Below, piece after piece: positions 22,151-33,087 of a DNA stretch of 64,000 nt. The stretch spans positions 1 through 64,000 of the forward strand of contig KE561038.1 in assembly GCA_000442015.1 (NCBI GenBank). Reading direction: 5' to 3'. Position 1 is the stretch's first letter, and every line of letters starts with the position of its first letter. This stretch comes from Rozella allomycis CSF55. Its lineage: Eukaryota > Rozellomycota. Position numbers and translations under genes: made by a program. The notes beneath the pieces are model-generated. The model made no database searches, had not been told where the DNA came from, and saw only the letters and a list, made by a program, of their open reading frames with translations.

Positions 22151-23743
22151 ATGAAAATTTTGTTGTATTTTATAATCCTATTTTGTTCATGTTTATGTTT
22201 GCTAAAAAGAGATTTAGATGGATCTTGTTCAGAATTTAATATCCATAAGACTGGTATCGCCTTGCGATACAGAGGATCTTGTAACGGAGAAAAATTGCCT
22301 TGGAAAAGTGATTTTGACAATGCTGATTTAATCAAGCCAGATTCTTTTTATGTTTCTATTTACGGTCGGTTTAACGATGAGCCTATCAGGGTAGAAAGAT
22401 ATCCATATGATCATGTTATGCAATACCACAGAACAGATTCAATTAATGATCGATGGCCAGAGGATCATATTGTTGTAGAAAACATGGAAAAATATTCATA
22501 TTTAAATCATAATCTTGAAAATCAAAGTCTGTACTATGTGATATCATTTACTTACCGATACATGAAGGAAGGAAATGTCAACGAAGTTGTTTTGAACCAG
22601 GGTTGGCTATACCCGAAATCATGCATTATTTCCTCGGGGGCATCTGGAACAGAAATTGACGTTTCCGAAGGTGCAAATTTGTCATTTCATTTTTGGCTGA
22701 AAATTAAGAATCCTAAAGATAACAAGGCATGCAATTTTAATTTTAACAAAATTAAAGTATATTTAGACTTGGTAAAAGATAAAGTGGACAATGTGGGTTT
22801 GGTGCCGAAACTTTACGAGTACTACGCAAGTTATCTTAAAGATTACCTAACTATACCATTGGATATCGATAAAAGTGAATTGAAAGCGGATGCAGCTATA
22901 TTGAATTTTCATTTTACCATCCCTGCAGAACTTGGCACATGGGTTGGGGATTTGTATACTATTCGCGTTTACACTAATGCAATTTCAAACATCAGCGATA
23001 CCAACTTATTGTTTTTAGGGCCCAAGATAAAAATATTCAACGGGAGAAAGATTTATGAAGACGTAAAGCAAACATTCGATGTTGAAGTACGTGTGAAGCA
23101 GCAAGGTGAAATAGTGTATTTTATTCCCATGTATCAAACAATAAGCGCAGATAATACCGTTTTAATTCATCCTGACTGTAAATTTTCCAAAATATTACCA
23201 TTTTCTTTAAGCATGTCGAACAGATCAACTGAATTTGAAGTTCTCCTCCCCGAAGATTATTATAATTACTTGAACACTATAGATTATTGTTTACAAGTTT
23301 TTAGCCCTCCAAATCCACATTTAAATGAAAAAGCTGTTAGATTATTTTCTAAACGGGAATTAGTTCCTATTTTTGATTTTGTCTCGACAAGATTACAGCC
23401 ATGCCCGAATTTGGATGAATTTGAATCAAAAATAGTATTTTATGTTCTTTTACAAAACGAGCCTTATCCAGATGATGCAGGCGGTGTTTTTTATCTAAGG
23501 AATTCATTCATCCCTGATGACTATATTGATATTCAAATTATGTTTGATTCAGAATCTGGCGCAAGGCGAATATCTGTATCTTTTGAAACTCTTTATGGTG
23601 GAGAAAGAGGAGAAATTTATGTTCCAACTTTAAATCCTGGCCGCCCATTTGTTACCCCTGAAATTGCTACTATCGACTGGAAGGGTGTCAGGAGAATTCA
23701 CAAATTCCAAAATCGGATAACTTGTACAAAAAATACAAAATAA
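22151..23743 (+). CDS. Secreted protein of unknown function (530 aa)
   Basis: The protein is single-exon with a clear signal peptide (MKILLYFIILFCSCLCLL) and no later membrane segment, so it is probably secreted or vacuolar. The mature part is rich in aromatic and acidic residues and holds scattered cysteines (for example SCSEFN, GSCNGEKLPW, PKSCIISSG, HPDCKFSK, QPCPNLDEFE). A beta-strand-rich look suggests Ig-like or jelly-roll modules. I recognise no family. Its lack of introns resembles the other long surface protein at 15135. AATAAA overlaps the stop. Confidence 0.6.
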   Translation: MKILLYFIILFCSCLCLLKRDLDGSCSEFNIHKTGIALRYRGSCNGEKLPWKSDFDNADLIKPDSFYVSIYGRFNDEPIRVERYPYDHVMQYHRTDSINDRWPEDHIVVENMEKYSYLNHNLENQSLYYVISFTYRYMKEGNVNEVVLNQGWLYPKSCIISSGASGTEIDVSEGANLSFHFWLKIKNPKDNKACNFNFNKIKVYLDLVKDKVDNVGLVPKLYEYYASYLKDYLTIPLDIDKSELKADAAILNFHFTIPAELGTWVGDLYTIRVYTNAISNISDTNLLFLGPKIKIFNGRKIYEDVKQTFDVEVRVKQQGEIVYFIPMYQTISADNTVLIHPDCKFSKILPFSLSMSNRSTEFEVLLPEDYYNYLNTIDYCLQVFSPPNPHLNEKAVRLFSKRELVPIFDFVSTRLQPCPNLDEFESKIVFYVLLQNEPYPDDAGGVFYLRNSFIPDDYIDIQIMFDSESGARRISVSFETLYGGERGEIYVPTLNPGRPFVTPEIATIDWKGVRRIHKFQNRITCTKNTK

Positions 23744-23762
23744 AAGCGAAATTGCGTTGAAT

Positions 23763-23877
23763 TATATCTATTTATTCTTCGAGGGAACATTTGCCTTGTA
23801 GATAAATTTGACTTGAAGATTGAACATTTTGAATGGACCATCAANTATATCTATTTATTCTTCGAGGGAACATTTGC
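23763..23877. repeat. Short duplication around N at 23845
   Basis: A 32-bp block covering the CXorf65-like stop codon region is present at 23763-23794 and again at 23846-23877. About 50 bp of unrelated sequence lies between the left copy and the N, so this join is less simple than the others. Confidence 0.6.
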
Positions 23878-24384
23878 TTTTGCTTTGGCTGTTGACCTTC
23901 CGTCCTCTTTTCTGGTGGCAGAACTTTGTTTCGTTTTAGAGTAAGCGGAGCCTTGATTTATATTCATCGTATTTGACGAAATAGATTCAGACGTTTCTGT
24001 GTATCTTTTTCTGGTCCCATCCTTCCTTGAAACTGTAAGTTTTAACCTTTCACCGAGACCTTGATCAATTAATGGAACATAATTGCTTGCATGTGAATCA
24101 TCAGATACATTATCCTACTCTAATTCCACAAGTTATAATACATCGACAACTTTCAAAAGAATATATGTTCCTCTGGGTTCAAGATACTTTTTGGCATATT
24201 CTTTGGGTTTGCTCTGTAGGTCTATAACTTCTCCGTTTTCAGTAGCAAGGTCAACTTGCTCAGGAATATCATCAAATCCGCATGACTTTTTAATATGGTT
24301 TAAAAACACTATAGAGACGCAATTAGGATTGAATATTTTTTCTTCATTTGCTGAATGACGACAAATTATACTTATTACATCCAT
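23851..24384 (-). CDS. CXorf65-like protein
   Basis: One 27-nt intron gives 168 residues. The first 80 form a ubiquitin-like strand pattern: MDVISIICRHSANEEKIFNP, CVSIVFLNHIKKSCGF, EQVDLATENGEVIDLQSKP, KEYAKKYLEPRGTYILLKVV. This matches my memory of the vertebrate CXorf65 family, whose function is unknown but which tends to occur in flagellated species. The tail is basic and serine-rich. It diverges from Twinkle with 89 bp between ATGs, a possible shared promoter. Assignment from memory only. Confidence 0.5.
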
Positions 24385-24473
24385 ATTTTACGTTTACAAA
24401 AGTCATTGTTTACATAATGACCAATTTGTCGACTTCACTAATTTTCTCTTAAGTTGTAAATTTCGCAACTGAA

Positions 24474-26067
24474 ATGTTGAGGCCAAAAAATAGGCAATTG
24501 ACAAGACATCTTGTTTGTTTGTCTCAAAACTTTTCCCGAAACTTTTCATCGCAGCCTCTTGAAAAAAATGATTTTCCATCTAAACAACAAAATCCGAAAC
24601 TTAGTTTGATACGATCGGTTCTCCAAGAAAATCATGGAATTTCTAGACATGCTATACGGCAGTATTATATAAAAGACGCAAGTTTTTACGCTCACCAGAA
24701 AGATGTTTTGTTTCAGACATATGCCAATGGACTTGGAGAGTCTTCTTCTCAGATATCAATCCCTATCACAGATTTATTAGAAAATAATGTTCCCAAGTTT
24801 ATTTCCGAGTCTTCAAACTTGCAATGTTTTGGATTGCATTTGATAGATAGATTCACCGATACGATATTTGTTGCCCAAACGATTGTTGACGCATTGGCAA
24901 TATATTCATCAACTGGGATACCTGCTATTGTAATTATGAATCAGAATTTTAATTTTCTTGAAAAGTTGGGCTTCGTTAAAAATATTTTTGTTTGGTTTCA
25001 AGCAGGATACGAACAAGACGCATTCAATGTCGCTGATTCGTTGGGAATGTTTCGCACAAAAGTAGTATTGAGTCATCGAAATGGCGAAGGACCTATGTCA
25101 CCACTTGAAGCGTTCAAAGATGGTCTAGATTTAATCGAAGTTGCCAAAAATGGCGGGAAGAATTTAAACGTTAAAAGTTTTTCAGCAAACGATATTTTCG
25201 ACTCGGCTTGGAATCAATTTTCGTCATTGTCTAACATGCCAGGCGTTCCTTTGAAATCATTGCCTTCGTACAATAAAATTTTGAAAGGTTTAAGGCAAGG
25301 TGAATTGACAATTTTCACTGGGCCTACTGGTTCAGGCAAGACTACCGTTTTATCTCAAATCTCTTTAGATTTTTGTTCTGGAATTCCGACTCTTTGGGGC
25401 AGCTTTGAAATCAGAAATACAACTTTAATTAACAAAATGCTTCGACAATACAGCAAAGGGAATTTGCCGAACGATCCTGTCAAATACAAGAGTGTTTTTG
25501 AAGAGTTTCAATCTCGAATGCCAATTAATTTTATGGGTTTCTATGGCTCAACGCCTTTTACAGCCGTAAAGAATGCCATCTACAAAGCCGTTGAAGAAAA
25601 GGGAATTAAACATGTCGTTTTAGATAATCTACAGTTTATGGTTTCCGATCAGCATAATGGTTCTGTTGATAGATACGCTTTATTTGATAGTATTATTGGC
25701 AGGATTAGAGATTTAGCTTCTACGTTAAATATTCATGTTACATTGGTGATTCATCCTAGGAAAGAAGAGGATAATGAGCCATTGAAGATCAGTTCGATAC
25801 ATGGAACAGCCAAAGCATCGCAAGAAGCTGACAATATAATAATTCTACAAAGACTCCCTAATACGACGTATTTAGATATCAAGAAGAACCGATTTGATGG
25901 TACCTTGGGTAAAATTGATTATGAGTTTGATCCAAAGTCACTCAGGGTATATTTAATCTGTTTCAATTAATTAGATCGTAGAGGTTACAAAGAATTTTGA
26001 AAGTTCCAGTTCACAGAAATATCCAAACTTTAAATACAATTCTTACAATTACAAAAAGAAAGAATAA
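24474..26067 (+). CDS. TWNK: Mitochondrial replicative DNA helicase Twinkle-like
   Basis: Twinkle is a hexameric RecA-fold (T7 gp4-type) helicase for mitochondrial DNA. One 28-nt intron near the 3' end gives 521 residues. The N-terminus is a typical presequence (MLRPKNRQLTRHLVCLSQNF). A shortened primase-like region includes VDALAIYSSTGIPAIVIMNQ, a degenerate TOPRIM block lacking the usual acidic start. The helicase domain has Walker A GPTGSGKTT (283-291), LWGSFEIRN, Walker B VVLDNLQFM (381-389), VTLVIHPRKEEDNE, the arginine-finger region KASQEADNIIILQ and KKNRFDGTLG. Helicase residues look intact; primase activity looks lost. AATAAA overlaps the stop. Confidence 0.92.
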
Positions 26068-26134
26068 ATTATTTGCATTATATTGTATTACTTTTGTTTA
26101 AGTTATGTGCTGTGGCTAAGTCAATAATTTTTTG

Positions 26135-26735
26135 ATGACAAGACCTTGCAGACGAAGAAAAGTTAAAAACCCGCGATCAGTTGTATCTAGAAGAGTCCAA
26201 AATAAGCATTACAAGAAGAAAATAATTCACAATGCGATTGTCCGTGAAGATTGGAATCACGACCAAACTTTACTTGAAAATTATAAACAGATTGGATTAA
26301 GAACAAGACTTAACGATGGGTTAACAAAGAAATCTGTCGCTGATGCTGTTTCAATATTAAACATTGATCAGATTGAAGAACTTGTGGAGCAAGGCCAACT
26401 TGTTGATAAGACTTTTGAAGTTGAAAATGCCGATAACAGTGAACCAACTCCAGTAGTTAAAAGTAATTTTTTAATTGTTTACAATATTTTAGAATTGGAA
26501 GAAAAGGCAGAGAGACTAAATAGCGCCAAAACAGAGAAATATTTTTCTCTTCAAGAAATAGAATTTATCAAATCAATGATCAAGAAACATGGCGGTGATT
26601 TTAAGGTAAACTTTTGAATTAATTTAGATAAAGGCTATGGAAAAAGATAAAAAGTTGAATGTTTGGCAAAATACAGCAAGGCAACTAGAAAAGAAAGTTA
26701 CCCGATTTTTATCTTTAGGAGAAGAGGAACAATAA
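26135..26735 (+). CDS. NOP16: NOP16 ribosome biogenesis protein
   Basis: A nucleolar factor of 60S assembly. Two introns (30 and 28 nt) give 180 residues: MTRPCRRRKVKNPRS, AIVREDWNHDQTLLENYKQI, GLRTRLNDG, an acidic middle, and the terminal block FIKSMIKKHGGDFKAMEKDK followed by KLNVWQNTARQLEKKV. This follows Nop16, whose C-terminus ends with a similar 'DYKAMARD..' motif. Start at the ATG 26135 rather than the TTG just before it. AATAAA overlaps the stop. Confidence 0.88.
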
Positions 26736-26763
26736 ATGATTAATAAAAAATTAGCAATGATGT

Positions 26764-28722
26764 TTATTGCTTAAAAAAGTAATCATCAATTTCATGCGGT
26801 TCTACCTGTTTCCACATTTCATCAAAATCGTTTCCTAAAAGTGACCAATTCACCAAAGGAGAAGGAGCTGCATCATCTTCCTCGTCTGAAACTATGTGAA
26901 TTCTTTGTGCAATAGCAAGATTATTCAAGTCGCTATAAACGTTAGGCCCAAATTCACTGACAACGGTTATTATTTCCTTTTTAATTTCTTTTCTCTTATT
27001 TCGCAGTTCCTTTGCCTTTGCTGGTTTAAATGAAGCCAAGGCCAAAGGTTTAAGAGATCTAAAAATTCCTAGCCCGATTTCACCAAACCTAATGGCGGCA
27101 TAAGAAATTGTTGGAAAAACTATGATATCGAGGAAAATGCCCAAAAACAATTTGGCATAAAAGTTCCAATTAGTAATTACACCAAAATAACTCAAAAAGT
27201 ACAATGAAATTAGCGTGTAAATAAAGTAGAGACTGGGGATTAAAACTAAACCAACCAGGAGCTTCCATGTAGCCAAAACATCTTTGCCTGAAATTTTAAC
27301 TGATGATGACATTTTGGCTTCGTGAGCTTTCTTGGTGCTAATAATGTTGGCAATGACGGCGATGGGAGCGTTTAACAAGACTCCTGGCAAAGAAAATGAA
27401 AATAGAAATAAAAGCCCGATCAATCTAGTGATTAATCGTGGAATAATTTGAAACGGCTTCAAGATTGTCTTTTTCACTTCATGGTCTTTTAAGCCATAAG
27501 CTAACAAGAGATCATTATATTTCAAGACCTTTTAATGTTTAGAAATCTTATATACCTTTTCTTTCAGTTTTACTATTCTAGAATTGTCTTTGTAAATAGT
27601 GTATCCTTTAATTAATCGCCTAGTTAACTCTAGTTCAGCAAAGGGGTTCATTTTCGTTTTAGGCTGTTTGTAAAGACGTTTAGCTGCTTGGATCACTTGA
27701 AGGGTTTCAAAGTCAGGAGCATTGACGGTGACAGCCATCAAATTACGATAAATAATCTTTAGCAATTCAGAAATCGCATTCCTTCTAAACTCTCCGCCCT
27801 TTTTATAATCTTCAACGAGTCTTGATTCGACTTTAATAGGTTGTCCGTATTCCACCATCGCTCTTGATCTAAATCGGTCTGCATGGAAATAAAATAAGCC
27901 GCATGGAATAATTGGAACATCAAGCCCAGGATATTTTGCCATAGCCCCTAATGCCATTAATGCAACCCCTATTTATTTGACTACAAATCTTAATACCGGC
28001 TTTCAGTGGCAACATNATCTTAATACCGGCTTTAAGCGGTAACATTTCTGCTCTGTCATGAGATCCCCCTTCAGGAAAAATCCCAACAGCCTCTCCGTTA
28101 TTCAACTGTTTAAAAACATTCTCATACACTTTCCCTTGATCTACAACAGGATAGATTAAATATTCTGAAGTCTTTTTTAAAAGAGCATTAGCTTCAGCGG
28201 GAAAAGGCTTCTTGAGCAACAATTTGGTATCACTAATGACTGAATCAACTGTGGCAGTCCCTTGGTCTTTTGGTAACGCTATTTGAACAGGAAGATGTGC
28301 GAATTCTGTCAAGAATTTCGTTCCTATTCCTTTAATCGCAAGGTTTTCGCTGTCAAATGTAATCTTGCCTTTTCCTTTAAATCCGAGATCTTGGGGCCTA
28401 ATTACAGGTATAGCCTCGAGTTTCCGACCAAAAAAGCCAATTATTCTTCGTTTCATTGATTTCTCAGCAATGAGAAACTTCACTTTTCGTTCACATGTTT
28501 GGTATAAAATCATGGGATCCACAAACTATTAAAATTAAGACATCTCTATTACTTGATTGGCATGTGGTGCAGCAACAAATAGAACTAGTTACAATAGCTT
28601 ACTTATCTCTTACCAGGTCCATTTTTTGGTATCTTGTGCCCACCTCGCATTCTAACCTCTTTAAAAAATATAGATATTATGTATCGTATAAAGAATAAAA
28701 TAACATCGAAAAATTTGAACAT
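26764..28722 (-). CDS. Glycerol-3-phosphate/DHAP acyltransferase (GPT2/SCT1-like)
   Basis: This ER enzyme makes lysophosphatidate, the first step of phospholipid synthesis. Four introns (27-29 nt) join MFKFFDVILFFIRYIIS, KIPKNGPVLFVAAPHANQFV (NHQS-like block HAN), KSMKRRIIGFFGRKL, the acyltransferase motif AVGIFPEGGSHDRAEMLPLK, and VALMALGAMAKYPGLDVPII. The C-terminal half has several membrane segments (LLFLFSFSLPGVLLNAPIAV, LLVGLVLIPSLYFIYTL). An N at 28016 duplicates 29 bp; skipping one copy gives an exact frame of about 605 residues. The start codon lies inside the end of the upstream PACRG-like gene. AATAAA overlaps the stop. Confidence 0.88.
27987..28045. repeat. 29-bp duplication around N at 28016 inside acyltransferase gene
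   Basis: The block encoding LPLKAGIK is present at 27987-28015 and 28017-28045, differing at a few bases. It interrupts the coding frame unless one copy is removed. Confidence 0.8.
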
Positions 28723-29533
28723 TGCCTAAACCAAGCCATTGATCAACTCTAACACTGTTTAGGCCAAAGTATAATGCATTAATATAGTATAACCAAGCTA
28801 ATTTATTTTTTAATATTTGCTGGCATTTAGTATCTTTCTTTTCCAAGATTGATGTTTTCAGCTCTTGAATAAATATTTGCTTTTCTGAATTTTTACATGA
28901 TTGGTATTGTTTTCCAATTGGAATCAAAAGCATTGGCAGAGCTATTTGGCATTGCTCAACTGACATTGAGTCAATAACCCTTGGTAAGATTTTTAGAATA
29001 GATTCAAAGTTGTCCTAATTCATCAAATTGTGATCGCATTACGCCAGATATCACCCGTCTCATTGTGAGAATACACGGTTTAAAGTCTTCACTTGAAATT
29101 TTCTGCATAATGTCAGGAATGCTTTCCAATATATTTCGTAATCCAACAGATGATATCCAATTCAAACTACATTCGATTGAGAATGATATTTTACGGATAT
29201 TCTTTTTCCAATAGCCCTTCAAAGAAAAATTTAACCATATCCGTATGTTTCAGCATAAAATCTTGTAAATCAACATCCCATTGTAAATCTTTCTTCACAG
29301 ATCCATGTTTGATACGACTATATATCCGTTTTCAATGATCATTACCATGGGATTTTACCCTCTTTGTAGAGATTGGCAAAGTTTCTATTTATCATTTACT
29401 ACACTATTTACGTCGAATGCTTGGACTTTCCAAAAATGTTTGCTGAAGAAGGCTTCTCGATCTTAGGATTTATACTATAAACAAGCTTCGTCCGTTTAAA
29501 TGTATCTCGTGTTAAGTCTGGTTTACCACTCAT
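28661..29533 (-). CDS. PACRG-like protein (PACRGL)
   Basis: Four introns (27-28 nt) give 253 residues. The N-terminus MSGKPDLTRDTF... leads to FANLYKEGKIPCRIKHGSVK and KDLQWDVDLQD, which match human PACRGL's 'GGIPCRLVHGSVKHRLQW' region. Then come KFFFEGLLEKEYPLNWISSV and helical-repeat segments (ILPRVIDSM, QIALPMLLIPIGKQYQS). PACRG proteins are armadillo-like and sit at doublet microtubules. PACRGL is related and linked to cilia. The frame's stop at 28661 lies 62 bp inside the downstream acyltransferase, so either the last exon is mis-modelled or the genes overlap. Confidence 0.75.
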
Positions 29534-29664
29534 GCGAGTTTCCAAAATCAATTCGTTGTTATGGCGACAGCGTCTAACTGGGTAAATTAAGAAACCTTCA
29601 ATTTAAAATTGTCTCATCTTTAAGACTTTGTACTGTTAAGTTTTCGAAAAAAATCGCAGGGGTA

Positions 29665-30159
29665 ATGTTTGCTTTTGGTAAAGTTGCAATTGATCCCCGT
29701 GAAATATTTTTCTCGTCAAGTCTATCATTGGCGTTCGTGAACATAAAACCTCTGGTTCCCGGTCACGTATTGGTGGTTCCCAAAAGAAGCGTTGAGCGAT
29801 TTTCGAGCTTAGAAATCAAAGAAGTTCACGACTTGTTTGAATCAGTGCAAAAAGTAAGTCGAGTAATAGAAAAGGTATACTCAGCAACTTCGATGACTAT
29901 CGCTATTCAAGTAAGACTTTTTTTGATAAAATATCTGGACGGATTGGATGCTGGTCAAACCGTTTCACATGTTCACGTTCACATTGTGCCAAGAGTTAAA
30001 GGCGATTGGCCCAACAATGACAAAATTTATGACGATGTACTTTTAATTTTTTACTTTTCTTAGCTAAAAAACAAAGGTTTGGACGATGAACATCGCGTTG
30101 CCAGAACAATTGATGAAATGGAGCTCGAAGCAATACTTTTAAAAAAGCATTTCGAATAG
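29665..30159 (+). CDS. FHIT-type diadenosine polyphosphate hydrolase (HIT domain)
   Basis: A HIT-family nucleotide hydrolase that cleaves Ap3A/Ap4A-type dinucleotides. It starts MFAFGKVAIDPREIFFSSSL and has LAFVNIKPLVPGHVLVVPKR, DGLDAGQTVSHVHVHIVPR with the His triad, and WPNNDKIYDD. The second intron (27 nt) is canonical. The first expected intron (29911-29937, 27 nt) begins GTAAGA but ends CTG instead of AG. It has no stop codon, so it could also be retained as a nine-residue insertion between the AIQ and DGLDAG blocks. Without it the product is 146 residues, close to FHIT. Confidence 0.88.
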
Positions 30160-30202
30160 GATTAGGTGCACATACATATTAAAAAATCAGCGAATAAAAT
30201 TT

Positions 30203-31223
30203 ATGTCAAAACAACAACATTTGTTGACGTCTGCATCATCGTAAATATGCATAGTTCTTTTATTACGACAGAGTGATACTTGTGAAACCCAATTCAATAT
30301 CAAAGACTTATAATTATGATATTTTAATGCTCAAAAGGTTGTCCGTTTTTGATAGCTTGAGTAGATCGCCAAAAGTCAAATCCTTTTCGAATGCGAGTGC
30401 GTTCCCAGGAGGCCATGTAGAATATTCTGATTTTTTATTCGCTAACAAAGTTTCGAAAATGATACCCTTTCTAAATGGTACCGAGAAATTTAAATAACAA
30501 AAAGAAATTGACAAAGCAAATTTGCCATACAAAGTGGCCGCTTTAAGGGAACTATTTGAAGAAACCGGGATATTAATGACACAATCGTTAACAAAAGGAA
30601 GAGTTGTTTCAATGGATTGCAAGCGTATGTCTGAGCTGAAGGAGATAAGGCAAGAGGTAATACGCTATCACTTCCCTTAAAAGGTTCTAAAAGATTCCAA
30701 AACGTTTCATTTAATGTTTCCCCGTCATCTGGGATTCGCCCCTGCTATCGCACACTGCTATCACTTTGCGAATTGGATTACACCTGCACCATATCAAAGG
30801 AGATATAACACACATTTTTTCATTGCAATAACCAAAGATCCTCACATTAGACCTCTACCCGATGAAAGTGAAATTTCAAGTGCTTTCTTTGCTACTCCGG
30901 ACGAAATACTAACACAATTTCAAGAAAAAACGATCAAACTTTTTCCTCCACAGTTTTACTTGATAAAAGAAATATCGAAATACTATAACATTCATGACTT
31001 GGTCAAGCAAATTCAAACGTCACAGGTTGAACCCGTGACACCGGAAATTGAAAAGATAGAATCCAAATATACGATTTATCTACCCGGAGATTTTAAACAT
31101 TCCTCTTCCAATGGAAACGAAAATATAACCCTTCGCAGGATGATTCTTGATGGTAGTCCTATGGATAACTCATTTACAAATATTGAACTTATAGAAGAAA
31201 ATATGAATAAACCGAAATTGTAA
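30203..31223 (+). CDS. NUDT19-type Nudix hydrolase
   Basis: Nudix hydrolases of the NUDT19/RP2p class cleave CoA or related nucleotides, often in peroxisomes. Three introns (31, 27, 27 nt) give 311 residues. It starts MSKQQHLLTSASSVILVKPN, with NYDILMLKRLSVF, the split Nudix box AFPGGHVE plus AALRELFEETGIL (the insert between is typical of NUDT19), and HCYHFANWITPAPYQRRYNT with THFFIAI. The C-terminus is NKPKL; the last three residues are only a weak match to a peroxisomal signal. Substrate is inferred. Confidence 0.82.
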
Positions 31224-31306
31224 TTGCAAATTGATATTTATTACTACGAAGGTTTGATTGTGTATTTTTTATCCATGTTTTCAATGAAATATGTATCAGG
31301 AACTAT

Positions 31307-33000
31307 TTAAAACGGTGTTGTAATATTACTATCAGAAAACCCAGACGTTGCCAGTTTGCTCCAATCTTGAAAATAATTATCATAATTTAAATCATTCAGC
31401 CATTCTAAAAGGTCGTCTGCTTCTTCATTAATATCGTCATCTTTGCCCTTCGAATAACTAATTGAAACGAACTCTTAATCTATCTACATTTTCTTTATCC
31501 AAGCCAATTTTCTTTGCTTTCGTTTTTCTTCCAAATCTTTTTTACGGATTGTTTTTGAGAAATGATGAGGGTTGCTGTTTTTACTCTTTGCGACATCAAA
31601 CTGTCCTAATAGTGTAGGATTCATCAAATATTGGTCGTAAGCCTATGACAGTTTTAAATTGCTAGCTGAAAATTACTTTGGTGGACAAAACTCTCCAGTC
31701 ATCAACATTTCCTCTTGTATACCAACCATCTTTTTATAGTTGCTCAATAGTATACTTTCCCAAATTGAGTCAATTACATCGTATGCCTGTTGTTTTCCTT
31801 TACAATGTTGAGGAATAGATTCTTTTAATGGCTTGATGACATTGTAGCTTGGTCTTGGGCTAAATGAATTTACATCCACCAACGAACCATGAGTAAACAA
31901 TTTGTATACTAATGATGGAGGAAAAGTAGTCTAATGGGTATGAAAAATAGATTATACTCCAGCTAGTCTAAATTTTAAGTGTATCGATGAAACCGGTTCA
32001 ATAAAATGAGACTCTCTTGGATTTATAATTGAGATCAATTTCTTTGGATTCCCATTACATTGAAAGTGCTTAACAAGGCTCTTTAAATATTTAAAAGTAA
32101 CCCTTTGCTATTTTAGGTACCATGAAAAATTACACAGTAAGATCTCCAAGCATTCTGAATCTTTTTCACTGCGTAGATCTCCTCACTCATTGATGGAACA
32201 GACTTTATACTATTTTTACTTTGAGACCCTTTAATTTTCATCTCATTTTCCTTTATCCTTTCAAGTTCTTCATTTTGTTTTAATGCTGCATTCTTCGCCT
32301 CCAATTTCTTCAAGTACATTTTCCTCTGCACATATCCTCTCCAAACGGTTTGTATTTTTACAACACAATACTCATGAAAGGTCATAGCCCGATTTGTCTT
32401 GTACCCATGTGCATTATAGTACAGGTTAAACTTCTTATACAGTTGATCCTTTGCCAAGAAATATAATGTATTACGTTGGCGTTAATTTTTATGGGAGCCA
32501 GCAAATCCTCATTCTCTTTTTGATCTTTACCAATAAGACTTTGATGTGTTGATGTATCATGTGACCACGATGAGCGATTTGCAAGATCAACAAGTTCTCT
32601 TCTGCATTGGGAACCTCTCCAAACCCTTTGAATATTAATTGCTGCCGCACATTTTCTTAAACTTTCAGCCATATTCAAGTCATCATCATTTATTTCGCCA
32701 TTTGTTGATGTTATATAAGTGTTGGAGGTACTAGATCTTTTGGTAATTCGATGTATTTCAACATATTTATCTTGGTTCTTAATGGCGACTTTCTTTGAAA
32801 GAGCAGAGTCATTATAATTAAAAACTTTTCGTTTAATAGCCAACTGAATTGAGTGGTTCAAGTATCTTTACCCAGCGATGCCCGGGCGATTTAGCCAACA
32901 AGTCAATGTACAAATCCACAGCAAATTTGGTATCTTGAATAATGCTAAAGATATTAAGCTTTAATAAGTCAGCCTTTTTTGTAGATTCTAAAGAAGTCAT
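31307..33000 (-). CDS. IQ-motif protein of the C11orf65/MFI family
   Basis: Six or so short introns join exons from MTSLESTKKADLLKLNIFS. IQ motifs are AAAINIQRVWRGSQCRREL, CVVKIQTVWRGYVQRKMYLK and AVKKIQNAWRSYC, expected to bind calmodulin. Then INPRESHFIEPVSSIHLKFR, TTFPPSLVYKLFTHGSLVDV, KTIRKKDLEEKRKQRKLAWI and the end DDLLEWLNDLNYDNYFQDW. This order matches what I recall of vertebrate C11orf65 (protein MFI). The splice joining CPPK to AYDQY near 31640 is one base out of phase with the obvious GT-AG pair, so that junction is uncertain. A flagellar link is inferred only from context. Confidence 0.7.
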
Positions 33001-33087
33001 TGTTCTTGGTAACCAAGAAATCGACTGTTCATCAGGAAAAAAAATTAAGACTAAATAATTAATCTTTTCAATCTCATTTTGAATTTA

